From Bifidobacteriaceae bacterium (GTDB lineage: Bacteria; Actinomycetota; Actinomycetes; Actinomycetales; WQXJ01): 6,251 bases of DNA. Under the pieces are notes generated by a model that was given only the letters and a program-made list of their open reading frames with translations, searched no databases and was not told the origin of the DNA. The translations under genes and the position numbers were made by a program. The DNA is taken from positions 1 to 6,251 of the forward strand of contig JAITKC010000030.1 in NCBI GenBank assembly GCA_031278665.1. The letters are read 5' to 3'. Of this stretch, positions 1-5,765 are shown piece by piece; the stretch's first letter is position 1, and the number at the start of each line of letters is the position of its first letter.

Positions 1-52
1 GTCGGCATCGGGCGGCGCGGCGGGCGGTCGGCATCGGGCGGCGCGGGCGCGG
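1..52. repeat. GC-rich 26-bp tandem repeat at left edge, about two copies
   Basis: A block beginning gtcggcatcgggcggcgcgg starts at position 1 and recurs at 27, giving a 26-bp period that decays after about 46. The period is not a multiple of three, so the copies do not encode the same peptide. Read on the minus strand it shares the core cgccgcccg/cgatgccg with the 24-bp repeat at the right edge, differing by a gtc insertion. The repeat runs off the window, so total copy number is unknown. The dxs reading frame is also open across this block, but nothing there resembles DXS. Confidence 0.6.
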
Positions 53-145
53 CCAAATCGCCGGAGTCGCCGTACCATTGACCAAACCGTTGTCAGCCGA
101 GCCGGCCAGGCCGGCGGCGCCGAAACCAGAAAGGCCTCCATCCCG

Positions 146-2074
146 TTGAACGCCGCGCGCAGAGACTCCGGCCAGACCCGCACCCGCCCGCCCGGAACGG
201 TCTTGGCCCAGGTGTCCAATCCGCGCCTGCTCAAGAAGCTGCCGCCGGAACTGGTCGGCGACCTCGCCGCCGACATTCGCGACTTCCTGGTCGAGAAAGT
301 CTCCAAGGCCGGCGGCCACCTGGGGCCCAACCTGGGGGTGGTCGAGCTGACCATCGCGTTGCACCGGGTCTTCGACTCGCCGCGCGACACCATCGTGTTC
401 GACACCGGCCACATCGCCTACGTCCACAAGATTCTGACCGGCCGCCAGGACTTCGACCGCCTCCGCCAGGCCGGCGGCCTGTCCGGCTATCCGGCGCGGG
501 CCGAATCGGTCCACGACGTGCTCGAGAACTCCCACGCCTCGGCCGGATTGAGCTGGGCGGCCGGAATCGCGGCCGGGCGGCGCCTGTCCGGGCAAACCGA
601 CCGGCACACCGTGGTCGTGGTCGGCGACGGCGCTCTGACCGGCGGGATGAGCTGGGAGGCGCTCAACAACATCGCCGAAAACGACGGCGGGCGGTTGGTC
701 ATAGTGGTCAACGACAACGGCCGCTCCTACGCGCCGACTATCGGCGGCCTGGCCAACCATCTGTCCGGTCTGCGCACAACCCCGCACTACGAGCGCGTCC
801 TCGGCTGGGGCAAGCGGCAACTGCGATCGCACGGCGGACGGTTCGGACGGCTTGTCTACGGCGCCCTGCACGGCTTGAAGAAAGGCGTCAAGGACGTGGT
901 CGCGCCGCAGGCCATGTTCGAGGACCTGGGCCTGAAGTACATCGGGGCGGTCGACGGCCACGACGAACCAGCCGTCGAGCGGGCGCTGGCCCAGGCCAAG
1001 GTCTTCGGCGGGCCGGTTCTGGTGCACGTGATCACCGAGAAGGGGCGCGGTTATGTGCCGGCCGAAGGCCACGGGCCGGACCGCTTCCATTCCGTCGGGC
1101 GCATCCACCCGGAGACCGGACTGCCCCTGGAGCCCTCGCGTTTTGGCTGGTCGTCGGTGTTTTCAGATGAGCTTGTGCGGATTGGGCGGCGCAATTCGCG
1201 AGTCGTCGCGATCACCGCGGCGATGCTCGAACCAGTCGGCCTGGTGCCGTTCGCGGCCGAGTTCCCCGACCGGGTCTTCGACGTCGGCATCGCCGAACAG
1301 CACGCCGCCGCTCTGGCCGCCGGCCTGGCCTACGCCGGCCACCACCCCGTCGTGGCCGTCTACGCCAGTTTCCTCAACCGCGCCTTCGACCAGATTCTGA
1401 TGGATTGCGCCCTCCACCGCGCCGGCGTCACCTTTGTCCTGGACCGCGCCGGCATCACCGGCAACGACGGCCCCAGCCACAACGGCCAATGGGACATGGC
1501 GCTGTTCCGCCTGGTGCCCGGCCTGCGGCTGGCCGCCCCGCGCGACGCCGCGTCGCTGCGGCGTCTGCTGCGCCAGGCCGTGGCCGTGGGCGACGGGCCG
1601 ACGGTCGTGCGCTACCCCAAGGGTCCGATGCCGCGCGATTTGCCTTCGCTCGGGCGCCAAGACGGGTTCGACCTGCTCGCGCGGACCGGGCCGAATCCAG
1701 TGGTTTTGCTGGTCGCGATCGGATCGGAGGCGGGCACGGCCCTGGCGGCCGCCGAGTTGCTGGCCGCCCGCGGCGTGGCCGCCACTGTCGTCGATCCGGG
1801 CTGGGTCTATCCGGTTCCCGAGGGCCTGGCCCGCCTGGCCGCCGCTCACGAATTGGTTGTGACAGTCGAGGACGGCATGGTCGCCGGCGGCGCCGGCGAG
1901 GCGATCGCCCGCGCCCTCGCCGCCGAGGGCCTGGCCCTGCCGGTAGTCACCTGCGGCCTGCCGAAGGAGTTCTTGTCTCACGCCGACCGCCAGACGATCG
2001 CCGAACGCCACGGTCTGACCCCCGGCGCGGTCGCCGACCGCGCCCTAGCCAGCCGGCCGACCGCGGCCTTCTGA
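146..2074 (+). CDS. dxs: 1-deoxy-D-xylulose-5-phosphate synthase (DXS)
   Basis: This cytosolic thiamine-diphosphate enzyme condenses pyruvate with glyceraldehyde 3-phosphate, the entry step of the MEP isoprenoid pathway (also feeding thiamine and pyridoxal in many bacteria). Visible landmarks from the first candidate start: GGHLGPNLG near residues 56-64, GHIAYVHK at 88-95, the ThDP/metal motif GDGALTGG at 160-167 followed by [18 protein letters not shown] at 267-273, the catalytic-Glu motif GIAEQHA at 381-387, [15 protein letters not shown] in the pyrimidine domain, and a transketolase C-terminal domain from about 515. At 642 residues it has normal family length. The start is uncertain: the frame is open to the left edge, TTG at 146 has AGAAAGG 11 nt upstream, but TTG at 203 (protein starting at [10 protein letters not shown]) fits the usual DXS N-terminus better. 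The common GHQAY motif reads GHIAY here. It is convergent with the RNase D and DUF3000 genes, as in mycobacteria. Confidence 0.97.
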   Translation: MNAARRDSGQTRTRPPGTVLAQVSNPRLLKKLPPELVGDLAADIRDFLVEKVSKAGGHLGPNLGVVELTIALHRVFDSPRDTIVFDTGHIAYVHKILTGRQDFDRLRQAGGLSGYPARAESVHDVLENSHASAGLSWAAGIAAGRRLSGQTDRHTVVVVGDGALTGGMSWEALNNIAENDGGRLVIVVNDNGRSYAPTIGGLANHLSGLRTTPHYERVLGWGKRQLRSHGGRFGRLVYGALHGLKKGVKDVVAPQAMFEDLGLKYIGAVDGHDEPAVERALAQAKVFGGPVLVHVITEKGRGYVPAEGHGPDRFHSVGRIHPETGLPLEPSRFGWSSVFSDELVRIGRRNSRVVAITAAMLEPVGLVPFAAEFPDRVFDVGIAEQHAAALAAGLAYAGHHPVVAVYASFLNRAFDQILMDCALHRAGVTFVLDRAGITGNDGPSHNGQWDMALFRLVPGLRLAAPRDAASLRRLLRQAVAVGDGPTVVRYPKGPMPRDLPSLGRQDGFDLLARTGPNPVVLLVAIGSEAGTALAAAELLAARGVAATVVDPGWVYPVPEGLARLAAAHELVVTVEDGMVAGGAGEAIARALAAEGLALPVVTCGLPKEFLSHADRQTIAERHGLTPGAVADRALASRPTAAF

Positions 2075-2116
2075 CCCGCCCCCTCCCGCCGGCCCGCCCC
2101 CGCCCGCACAGTTGGG

Positions 2117-2145
2117 CGAGCGCGACGGCCGGCGCTCGTCTTCTC
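2117..2145 (+). terminator. Hairpin downstream of dxs, probable terminator
   Basis: A perfect 7-bp stem (CGAGCGC, 8-nt loop, GCGCTCG) lies 43 nt after the dxs stop and is followed by TCTTCTC. The pyrimidine tail is poor in T, so the call rests mainly on stem strength and position between dxs and the next gene. Confidence 0.4.
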
Positions 2146-2162
2146 AGGCGCCGGCCGCGGGG

Positions 2163-2168
2163 TAACCT
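2163..2168 (+). promoter_or_regulatory. Candidate -10 box (TAACCT) for the small gene; leaderless start
   Basis: TAACCT matches the actinobacterial -10 pattern TANNNT and ends exactly 6 nt before ATG 2175, which would put the transcription start at or next to the A of the start codon. No Shine-Dalgarno sequence is visible between box and ATG, as expected for a leaderless mRNA. No clear -35 box is visible. Confidence 0.4.
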
Positions 2169-2174
2169 TTGGGG

Positions 2175-2390
2175 ATGACCGGCAGCCCGTTCGAGTTCTT
2201 TCAGCCGGGGATGGCTCACTGGGACGCCGAGAAGCGCCGCCAACGTGATGAGGCGCACGAGTACTTCACCGGCGCGCCGCCCTGGGATGCCGTGTTGGAC
2301 GGCGGCGTGATGACTATCAGGCCGGCGCCCGGCCCGGACCTCGAAGGAGATTCCGACCCGCCGATCAGCGGGGTTCGGGATGATTCTTGA
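2175..2390 (+). CDS. Small conserved-looking hypothetical protein, 71 aa
   Basis: The product has 71 residues, is soluble, and has no signal peptide or membrane segment. Its first half (FEFFQPGMAH, a charged stretch around EKRRQRDE, then APPWDAVLDGG and MTIRP) faintly recalls the small actinobacterial DUF6191 proteins, which open with an F-x-x-F-x-PG-x-x-H-x-x-x-E pattern; this is from memory and tentative. The last 20 residues are acidic and Pro/Gly-rich, probably disordered. ATG 2175 is preferred over the in-frame TTG at 2169 because a -10-like TAACCT lies 6 nt upstream. The 3' end overlaps the end of the convergent RNase D gene by 26 bp. No function can be assigned. Confidence 0.6.
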   Translation: MTGSPFEFFQPGMAHWDAEKRRQRDEAHEYFTGAPPWDAVLDGGVMTIRPAPGPDLEGDSDPPISGVRDDS

Positions 2391-3567
2391 TCGCGGCGGC
2401 GACCAAAGGCGCGACGGCTTCGATCTGCCAGGGGCGGGCGCCGCCGGCGGCCATGGCGTTGGCGACATCGGCGGGCGCGCGGAACACCACCGAACGCACC
2501 AAGTCGGGTTGCATCAGGTTCTCGACCGGGATTCGTTCGGCTTCGGAGAGACCCGCCAACTCGGATTTGACTTCGGTCAGACGCTCGGCGGCGGCGGGAT
2601 TGCGCCGCCGCCACTGGCGCGGCGGCGGAGTCGACTCGCGGCTCGGTCCGCGCACCGGCGGCAGGTCGACTGAGGGCAGCGCCAGCGCCTCGGCCACCGC
2701 CGCCCACCAATAGGACAGCAGCTTTATCTGCCGGCGGCCGGAGAACGGCGCGATGGCCGCCAACTCGGCGCTCGAACGCGGCAGGGCGGCGGCCGCGGCG
2801 ACGATGGCGGCATCGGGCAGAACCCGGCCCGGGAAGATGTCGCGTTTCGCGGCCAGGCGGTCGCGGGCCAGCCACAGCGAGCGGACAACCGCCGACTGGC
2901 GCGGGCTGGACAGCGAGTGCTGGCCGGCGGTTCGCCGCCAAGGTTCGACTCGCGGCGCCGGCGGCGGCGCCGCCAACACCGCCGCCGCCTCGGCTTTGGC
3001 GATGTCGAGTTTTCCGGCCTCCTCCAATTCGCGTTCGAGCACGTCGCGGACATCGACCAGGACGGCCACGTCGAGGGCGGCGTAGTTCAACCAGTCGGCC
3101 GGCAGCGGCCGGCGCGACCAGTCCTGGGCGGAGTGCTCTTTGGCCAGGCCCAACCCCAGAGTTCTTGCGACCACCGCCGCCAATCCCACCTTCGGCTCGC
3201 CGAGCAGGCGCGAAGCCAACTCGGTGTCAAAGATCGAACTCGGCTCCAGTCCGCGCTCGCGCAAGCACGGCAGGTCCTGGGAGGCCGCGTGAAATACCCA
3301 TTCGACGCCGGCCAGGGCCTCGCCCACGCCGCTGAGGTCGGTCAGCGCGCGCGCGTCGATCAGCACCAGGCCGCTGCCGCGCCGGAAGAACTGAACTAAT
3401 TCGGCTCTGACGTGGTAGCGGAAGCCGCTGGCCCGCTCCGAGTCGGCCGCGACCGGGCCGTGGCCCAAGGCCAGCCGGTTGATCGCCCGGTCAAGCTCCT
3501 CTGGCGTGTCCGTCAGCGGCGGGACGCCGCCGGGCGGCGAGTCGAGGGGAACCACGGATTCAGTCAT
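2365..3567 (-). CDS. rnd: Ribonuclease D-family 3'-5' exonuclease with HRDC domains
   Basis: This is a DEDDy-type exoribonuclease, the family that trims 3' ends of tRNA and other stable RNA precursors. The catalytic set looks intact: motif I D42-S-E44, motif II D98 within HAASQDLPCL, and motif III Y162 with D166 in NYAALDV. The exonuclease domain spans about 22-190. A helical HRDC domain follows at about 220-297 (SPRQSAVVRSLWLARDRLA, then KLLSYWWAAVAEAL), and a second HRDC-like helical region lies at about 325-392, the usual actinobacterial layout. A Pro/Arg linker lies between them near 300-325. Length is 400 residues with an ATG start. No strong ribosome binding site is visible, but a TAAGCT box lies 9 nt upstream of the ATG. 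It lies downstream of the DUF3000 gene on the same strand and converges on dxs, matching the Rv2680-Rv2681-Rv2682c order. Symbol rnd is by family. Confidence 0.93.
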   Translation of the reverse strand: MTESVVPLDSPPGGVPPLTDTPEELDRAINRLALGHGPVAADSERASGFRYHVRAELVQFFRRGSGLVLIDARALTDLSGVGEALAGVEWVFHAASQDLPCLRERGLEPSSIFDTELASRLLGEPKVGLAAVVARTLGLGLAKEHSAQDWSRRPLPADWLNYAALDVAVLVDVRDVLERELEEAGKLDIAKAEAAAVLAAPPPAPRVEPWRRTAGQHSLSSPRQSAVVRSLWLARDRLAAKRDIFPGRVLPDAAIVAAAAALPRSSAELAAIAPFSGRRQIKLLSYWWAAVAEALALPSVDLPPVRGPSRESTPPPRQWRRRNPAAAERLTEVKSELAGLSEAERIPVENLMQPDLVRSVVFRAPADVANAMAAGGARPWQIEAVAPLVAAAIKNHPEPR

Positions 3568-3576
3568 GTCAACCCA

Positions 3577-3582
3577 AGCTTA
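3577..3582 (-). promoter_or_regulatory. Candidate -10 box (TAAGCT) for the RNase D gene
   Basis: On the minus strand TAAGCT (TANNNT) ends 9 nt before ATG 3567, implying a leader of only a few nucleotides. It suggests the RNase D gene can be transcribed independently of DUF3000, from which it is separated by 326 bp. No convincing -35 box is visible. Confidence 0.33.
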
Positions 3583-3806
3583 CGAGACCGGTCCACTAAT
3601 GAGGCCGAAGACTCGGCGCCGCGCCCCGACCAGAATGCCGCGGCGGGAACTCCTGGCCCTTTTCGCCTGCCCGGGCCGCGGGCCGCGCCCGTCGCCGCGT
3701 CGCAAGCGCCCTTCCCGCCGCCGCCCGGCCAGGGCCGCGCCGGTTCCCATCAGCCGGGCAGACCCGGCGCCCCGAGCAGAGCTCCTCGGCCGAGCGCATC
3801 CGGCTG

Positions 3807-3826
3807 GCCGGCCGGGTCCGGCCGGC
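3807..3826 (-). terminator. Strong GC palindrome after DUF3000, possible terminator
   Basis: A perfect 8-4-8 inverted repeat (GCCGGCCG, 4-nt loop, CGGCCGGC) lies about 67 nt past the DUF3000 stop on the minus strand. There is no U tract, so it may be a U-less actinobacterial terminator or simply a by-product of very GC-rich sequence. The rest of the 3568-3893 gap holds no ORF I would defend. Confidence 0.25.
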
Positions 3827-3893
3827 GGTGTCGATTTCGTTTCGGCGGGCCGGGGACTGACGCGGCGCCGGCGTGCCGGTCGGGTGTTGGAAC

Positions 3894-4463
3894 TCACCGC
3901 GGGCGCAACGCCGTCACCCCGGTCGGGACGGGTTCGACTCCGCCAAGCTTGGCTAGGAAGCTGATCCAGGCGCACAACTGGGCTCCGACGTCCGGACCCT
4001 CGGGCGTCCAGGACGCCCGCACCTCGACCCCCACGGACGACCCCCGCATCTTCAGCCCGCCGAACGACTCCGAAAGGGTCCGGGTCACGGTGCCGGCCAA
4101 GTGCCGCATTGACAGCGACTCCAGTTCGAGTGATTCGGCCAGATAAGTCCAGGCCACTTCGGCCAAAAACGGGTCGGCGCCCAGCTCCGGCTCGAGGTCG
4201 GCTCGCGCGACGGTCACAATCCGGAAGTCGCCCTCCCAGACCGCGTGCCCGCCGGGTTCGTGCAACAGCACGAACGAACCGGACGACCGGTCTGCCTCAT
4301 CCAGGCCGGGCAGGCGCGCCTCGATGGCGACCGCGAACGCGGCCGCCCGCACCGGCGCCGGAATCTCCTCCAATACCGCCAACCGCGGTCGGTCGGCCCG
4401 CCGGATCGACTCCAGCGCCTCGACAAATCGCGCCGGCGGGCGGTCGCTCGAAGGCCTTTCCAC
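3894..4463 (-). CDS. DUF3000 family protein, 189 aa
   Basis: This is a conserved actinobacterial protein of unknown function. Family features are visible: a short N-terminal helix (ARFVEALESIRRA, residues 11-23), the LEEIPAP segment at 31-37, VLLHEPGGHAVWEGDFRIVT around 65-84, ADLEPELGADPFLAEVAW at 88-105, GTVTR and SESFGGL at 124-137, and the C-terminal EVRASWTPEG, VGAQLCAW and PVPTGVTALRP segments. No signal peptide or membrane helix is seen. I chose GTG at 4463 because the domain begins about ten residues later, the length is typical, and a TAGCGT box lies 7 nt upstream; the frame stays open upstream to about 4634, but that sequence is Arg/Gly/Trp-rich and unlike the family. It sits upstream of the RNase D gene on the same strand, as in mycobacteria, which suggests a shared role without showing one. 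Confidence 0.88.
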   Translation of the reverse strand: MERPSSDRPPARFVEALESIRRADRPRLAVLEEIPAPVRAAAFAVAIEARLPGLDEADRSSGSFVLLHEPGGHAVWEGDFRIVTVARADLEPELGADPFLAEVAWTYLAESLELESLSMRHLAGTVTRTLSESFGGLKMRGSSVGVEVRASWTPEGPDVGAQLCAWISFLAKLGGVEPVPTGVTALRPR

Positions 4464-4470
4464 GCCTTGA

Positions 4471-4476
4471 ACGCTA
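4471..4476 (-). promoter_or_regulatory. Candidate -10 box (TAGCGT) for DUF3000; leaderless start
   Basis: TAGCGT on the minus strand matches TANNNT and ends 7 nt before GTG 4463, consistent with a leaderless transcript. The intervening TCAAGGC has only a weak AAGG as a possible ribosome site. A competing candidate further upstream on the same strand is TGGACA (4559-4554), a 16-nt spacer, then TATTTG (4537-4532), which would give a leader of roughly 60 nt. Confidence 0.33.
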
Positions 4477-4623
4477 CGCGGGCACCTGCCGCCAGGGCAG
4501 TCGCCACGCCGCCAACCAGGCAACCTCAGCCCAAATACCCGAGTGTTTGCCCATGTCCACCGCCGCTGACCTGCCCAGAGCCCAGCTCCGACGCGGCAGC
4601 GCCGATCCGCGCCCAGTTCCCCC

Positions 4624-4669
4624 GCGCAACTCAACCGCGCGACTCAACCGCGCGACTCAACCGCGCGAC
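4624..4669. repeat. 13-bp tandem repeat, about 3.5 copies
   Basis: The unit gcgcgactcaacc occurs at 4637 and 4650 exactly, at 4624 with one change, and as a partial copy at 4663. On the minus strand each unit presents TTGAGT, resembling a -35 hexamer, at 13-bp intervals about 160-200 nt upstream of the DUF3000 start. It could be a regulator-binding array or slippage-generated DNA with no function. Confidence 0.7.
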
Positions 4670-4857
4670 ACCGCGCCGTCCACAAGCCAACTTCAACCCG
4701 CAGCTCCGCCCGGACGCCACCTTCCGCTCCGCACACCCCATTTCGTAGTGAGCGTGCACCTCGCCGCGGCTGAAATGCAAGTGAAACGCGAATCGTCCCC
4801 GGCGGCCGGTCATGATCCGCCCTGGACTTGCGTTTCGCGGTCCGCGACCACCCCGCC

Positions 4858-5152
4858 GGGCCCGGATGCGAGTAGTTTTCACTTCTCGGTCCGCCGGTGG
4901 ATCGAGATGTTGGAATTGGTCGCGTTCAGGGGCTGGGGCGGGCTGTTCGGGGGCCCGGATGCGAGTAGTTTTCACTTCTCGGTCCGCCAGCGGATCGAGA
5001 TGTTGAAATTGGTCGCATCCCAGGGCCGGAACCGGCCCTGAGGGGACCGAAAGGCGAGTAATCCTCACTTCTCGGTCCGCCAGCGGATCGAGATGTTGAA
5101 ATTGGTCGCATCCCAGGGCCGGAACCGGCCCTGGGGGGGCCGAAAGGCGGGC
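4858..5152. repeat. 93-bp tandem repeat with nested inverted repeats, three copies plus a fragment
   Basis: Copies lie at 4858-4950, 4951-5043 and 5044-5136, with the first 16 bp of a fourth at 5137-5152. Copies 2 and 3 are identical over 69 bp (4972-5040 and 5065-5133); copy 1 is diverged in its last third. Each copy carries an imperfect 10-bp inverted repeat, CTCGGTCCGC-2-GCGGATCGAG (4885-4906, 4978-4999, 5071-5092). Copies 2 and 3 also have a perfect 9-2-9 palindrome, CAGGGCCGG-AA-CCGGCCCTG (5021-5040, 5114-5133). Mismatches in the first stem would be G-U pairs in plus-strand RNA. The 93-bp period equals 31 codons, so frames stay open through it on both strands. Confidence 0.85.
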
Positions 5153-5279
5153 AGGTGCCGCGGCGGGCGCATCGAGACCGACAATTGTTGTGGCCCTGAA
5201 AACAGTCGTGACCGATTGGCCTGCGACAACGCAAAAACGCCTCCTAAGAATTGTCGGTGGCGACGCGTTCGACCAGGCG

Positions 5280-5765
5280 CTAGGACAGGAGCTTGGTGGT
5301 GCCGGAATAGAAATGGATCACCGGCACGCCCAGGGCGCGCCGGGCCTTGGCGGACCAGTCCTCGTGCAGCGCGTCGCCGATCAGGTGCGGGCGGGTGATG
5401 AAGACCGCGGCCTGGGACTTGGTCGCGGCGATAGTTTGGACCAAGGCGGCAATCGGATCGCCAGGGATGACCTGGCCGTCGGCGGCGAGCCCGGCAAGGT
5501 TCAACACGGCAAGCGAGTCGCTCAAGATTCCCCGGGCCCGCAGCAGACTGCGGCCGTCCGGGTCGTGTCCGCCCAGCGTGGCCCACGCGGCGGCGGGCTC
5601 GCCCAGCATCAGGTGGTCCATCGCGGCCCGCAGACGAGGCTCCGAATCCGCTGTCGGAACCAGCACCTGGACGGCGGTCCCGGCGCCATACAACCCGACC
5701 AGTTGGGCCGCGTCCGATTGCCCGAGGGCGGTGTCGATTACGACGGCGATTCTGCCTGAAGCCAT
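5280..5765 (-). CDS. Unrecognised 161-aa protein downstream of folA, possibly shortened by an in-frame TAG
   Basis: I do not recognise this family. The sequence looks genuinely coding, with neighbour-like codon bias and an alternating strand/helix pattern: a hydrophobic strand at 5-10 (RIAVVI) ending in D11, a helix at about 18-26, a second strand at 31-37 (AVQVLVP), then helices around 43-65 and 73-90, and a late strand VFIT (121-124) followed by RPHLIGDALHEDWSAKARR and VPVIHFYSGTTKLL (148-160). This suggests a small soluble alpha/beta fold, perhaps Rossmann- or universal-stress-like, but no nucleotide-binding glycine motif is clear. ATG 5765 lies inside the 3' end of folA (28-bp overlap). 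A TAGGTT box sits 6 nt upstream and no ribosome site is evident. After the TAG at 5282-5280, the same frame continues R-L-V-E-R-V-A-T-D-N-S to a second TAG at 5246-5244, which reads like a natural C-terminus. Confidence 0.75.
   Translation of the reverse strand: MASGRIAVVIDTALGQSDAAQLVGLYGAGTAVQVLVPTADSEPRLRAAMDHLMLGEPAAAWATLGGHDPDGRSLLRARGILSDSLAVLNLAGLAADGQVIPGDPIAALVQTIAATKSQAAVFITRPHLIGDALHEDWSAKARRALGVPVIHFYSGTTKLLS

Larger units (their letters stand above)
4464..5243. other. 780-bp spacer without a convincing gene, rich in repeats
   Basis: This is the stretch between the DUF3000 start and the end of the unrecognised protein gene. Open frames occur on both strands but lack the strong G/C third-position bias of the neighbours and resemble no family I know. 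It contains a 13-bp tandem repeat (4624-4669), a 6-1-6 palindrome (TCGCGG-T-CCGCGA, 4835-4847), inverted arms GAAACGC/GCGTTTC near 4793 and 4830, and the 93-bp tandem repeat (4858-5152). On the minus strand AGGAGG lies at 5245-5240, 5 nt before a TTG that opens a 102-codon frame through the 93-bp repeats. Confidence 0.6.

Noticed and set aside
1163..2011. Long minus-strand open frame (282 codons) opposite dxs
   Set aside because: It lies antisense to a clear DXS, its product is low-complexity Gly/Gln/Arg/Ala, and long antisense frames are expected in GC-rich DNA.
1405..2178. Plus-strand Arg/Pro/Gly-rich frame (257 codons) overlapping dxs
   Set aside because: It is an out-of-frame shadow of dxs with no family resemblance.
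3596..3799. Possible 67-codon minus-strand gene in the 326-bp gap between DUF3000 and RNase D
   Set aside because: It is Arg/Ala/Gly-rich, has no convincing ribosome site, no family resemblance and codon use unlike the neighbours.
3412..4146. 244-codon plus-strand frame across the RNase D-DUF3000 gap
   Set aside because: It is antisense to both genes at its ends, with an Arg/Pro/Gly-rich composition and no recognisable domain.
4109..5041. 310-codon plus-strand frame spanning the DUF3000 antisense strand and the repeat spacer
   Set aside because: Its first third is antisense to DUF3000, the rest follows from the 93-bp period being a multiple of three; composition is Pro/Arg/Ala/Thr-rich.
4858..5152. 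CRISPR array
   Set aside because: Units are contiguous 93-bp copies that match along most of their length; there are no unique spacers between short repeats and no cas genes.
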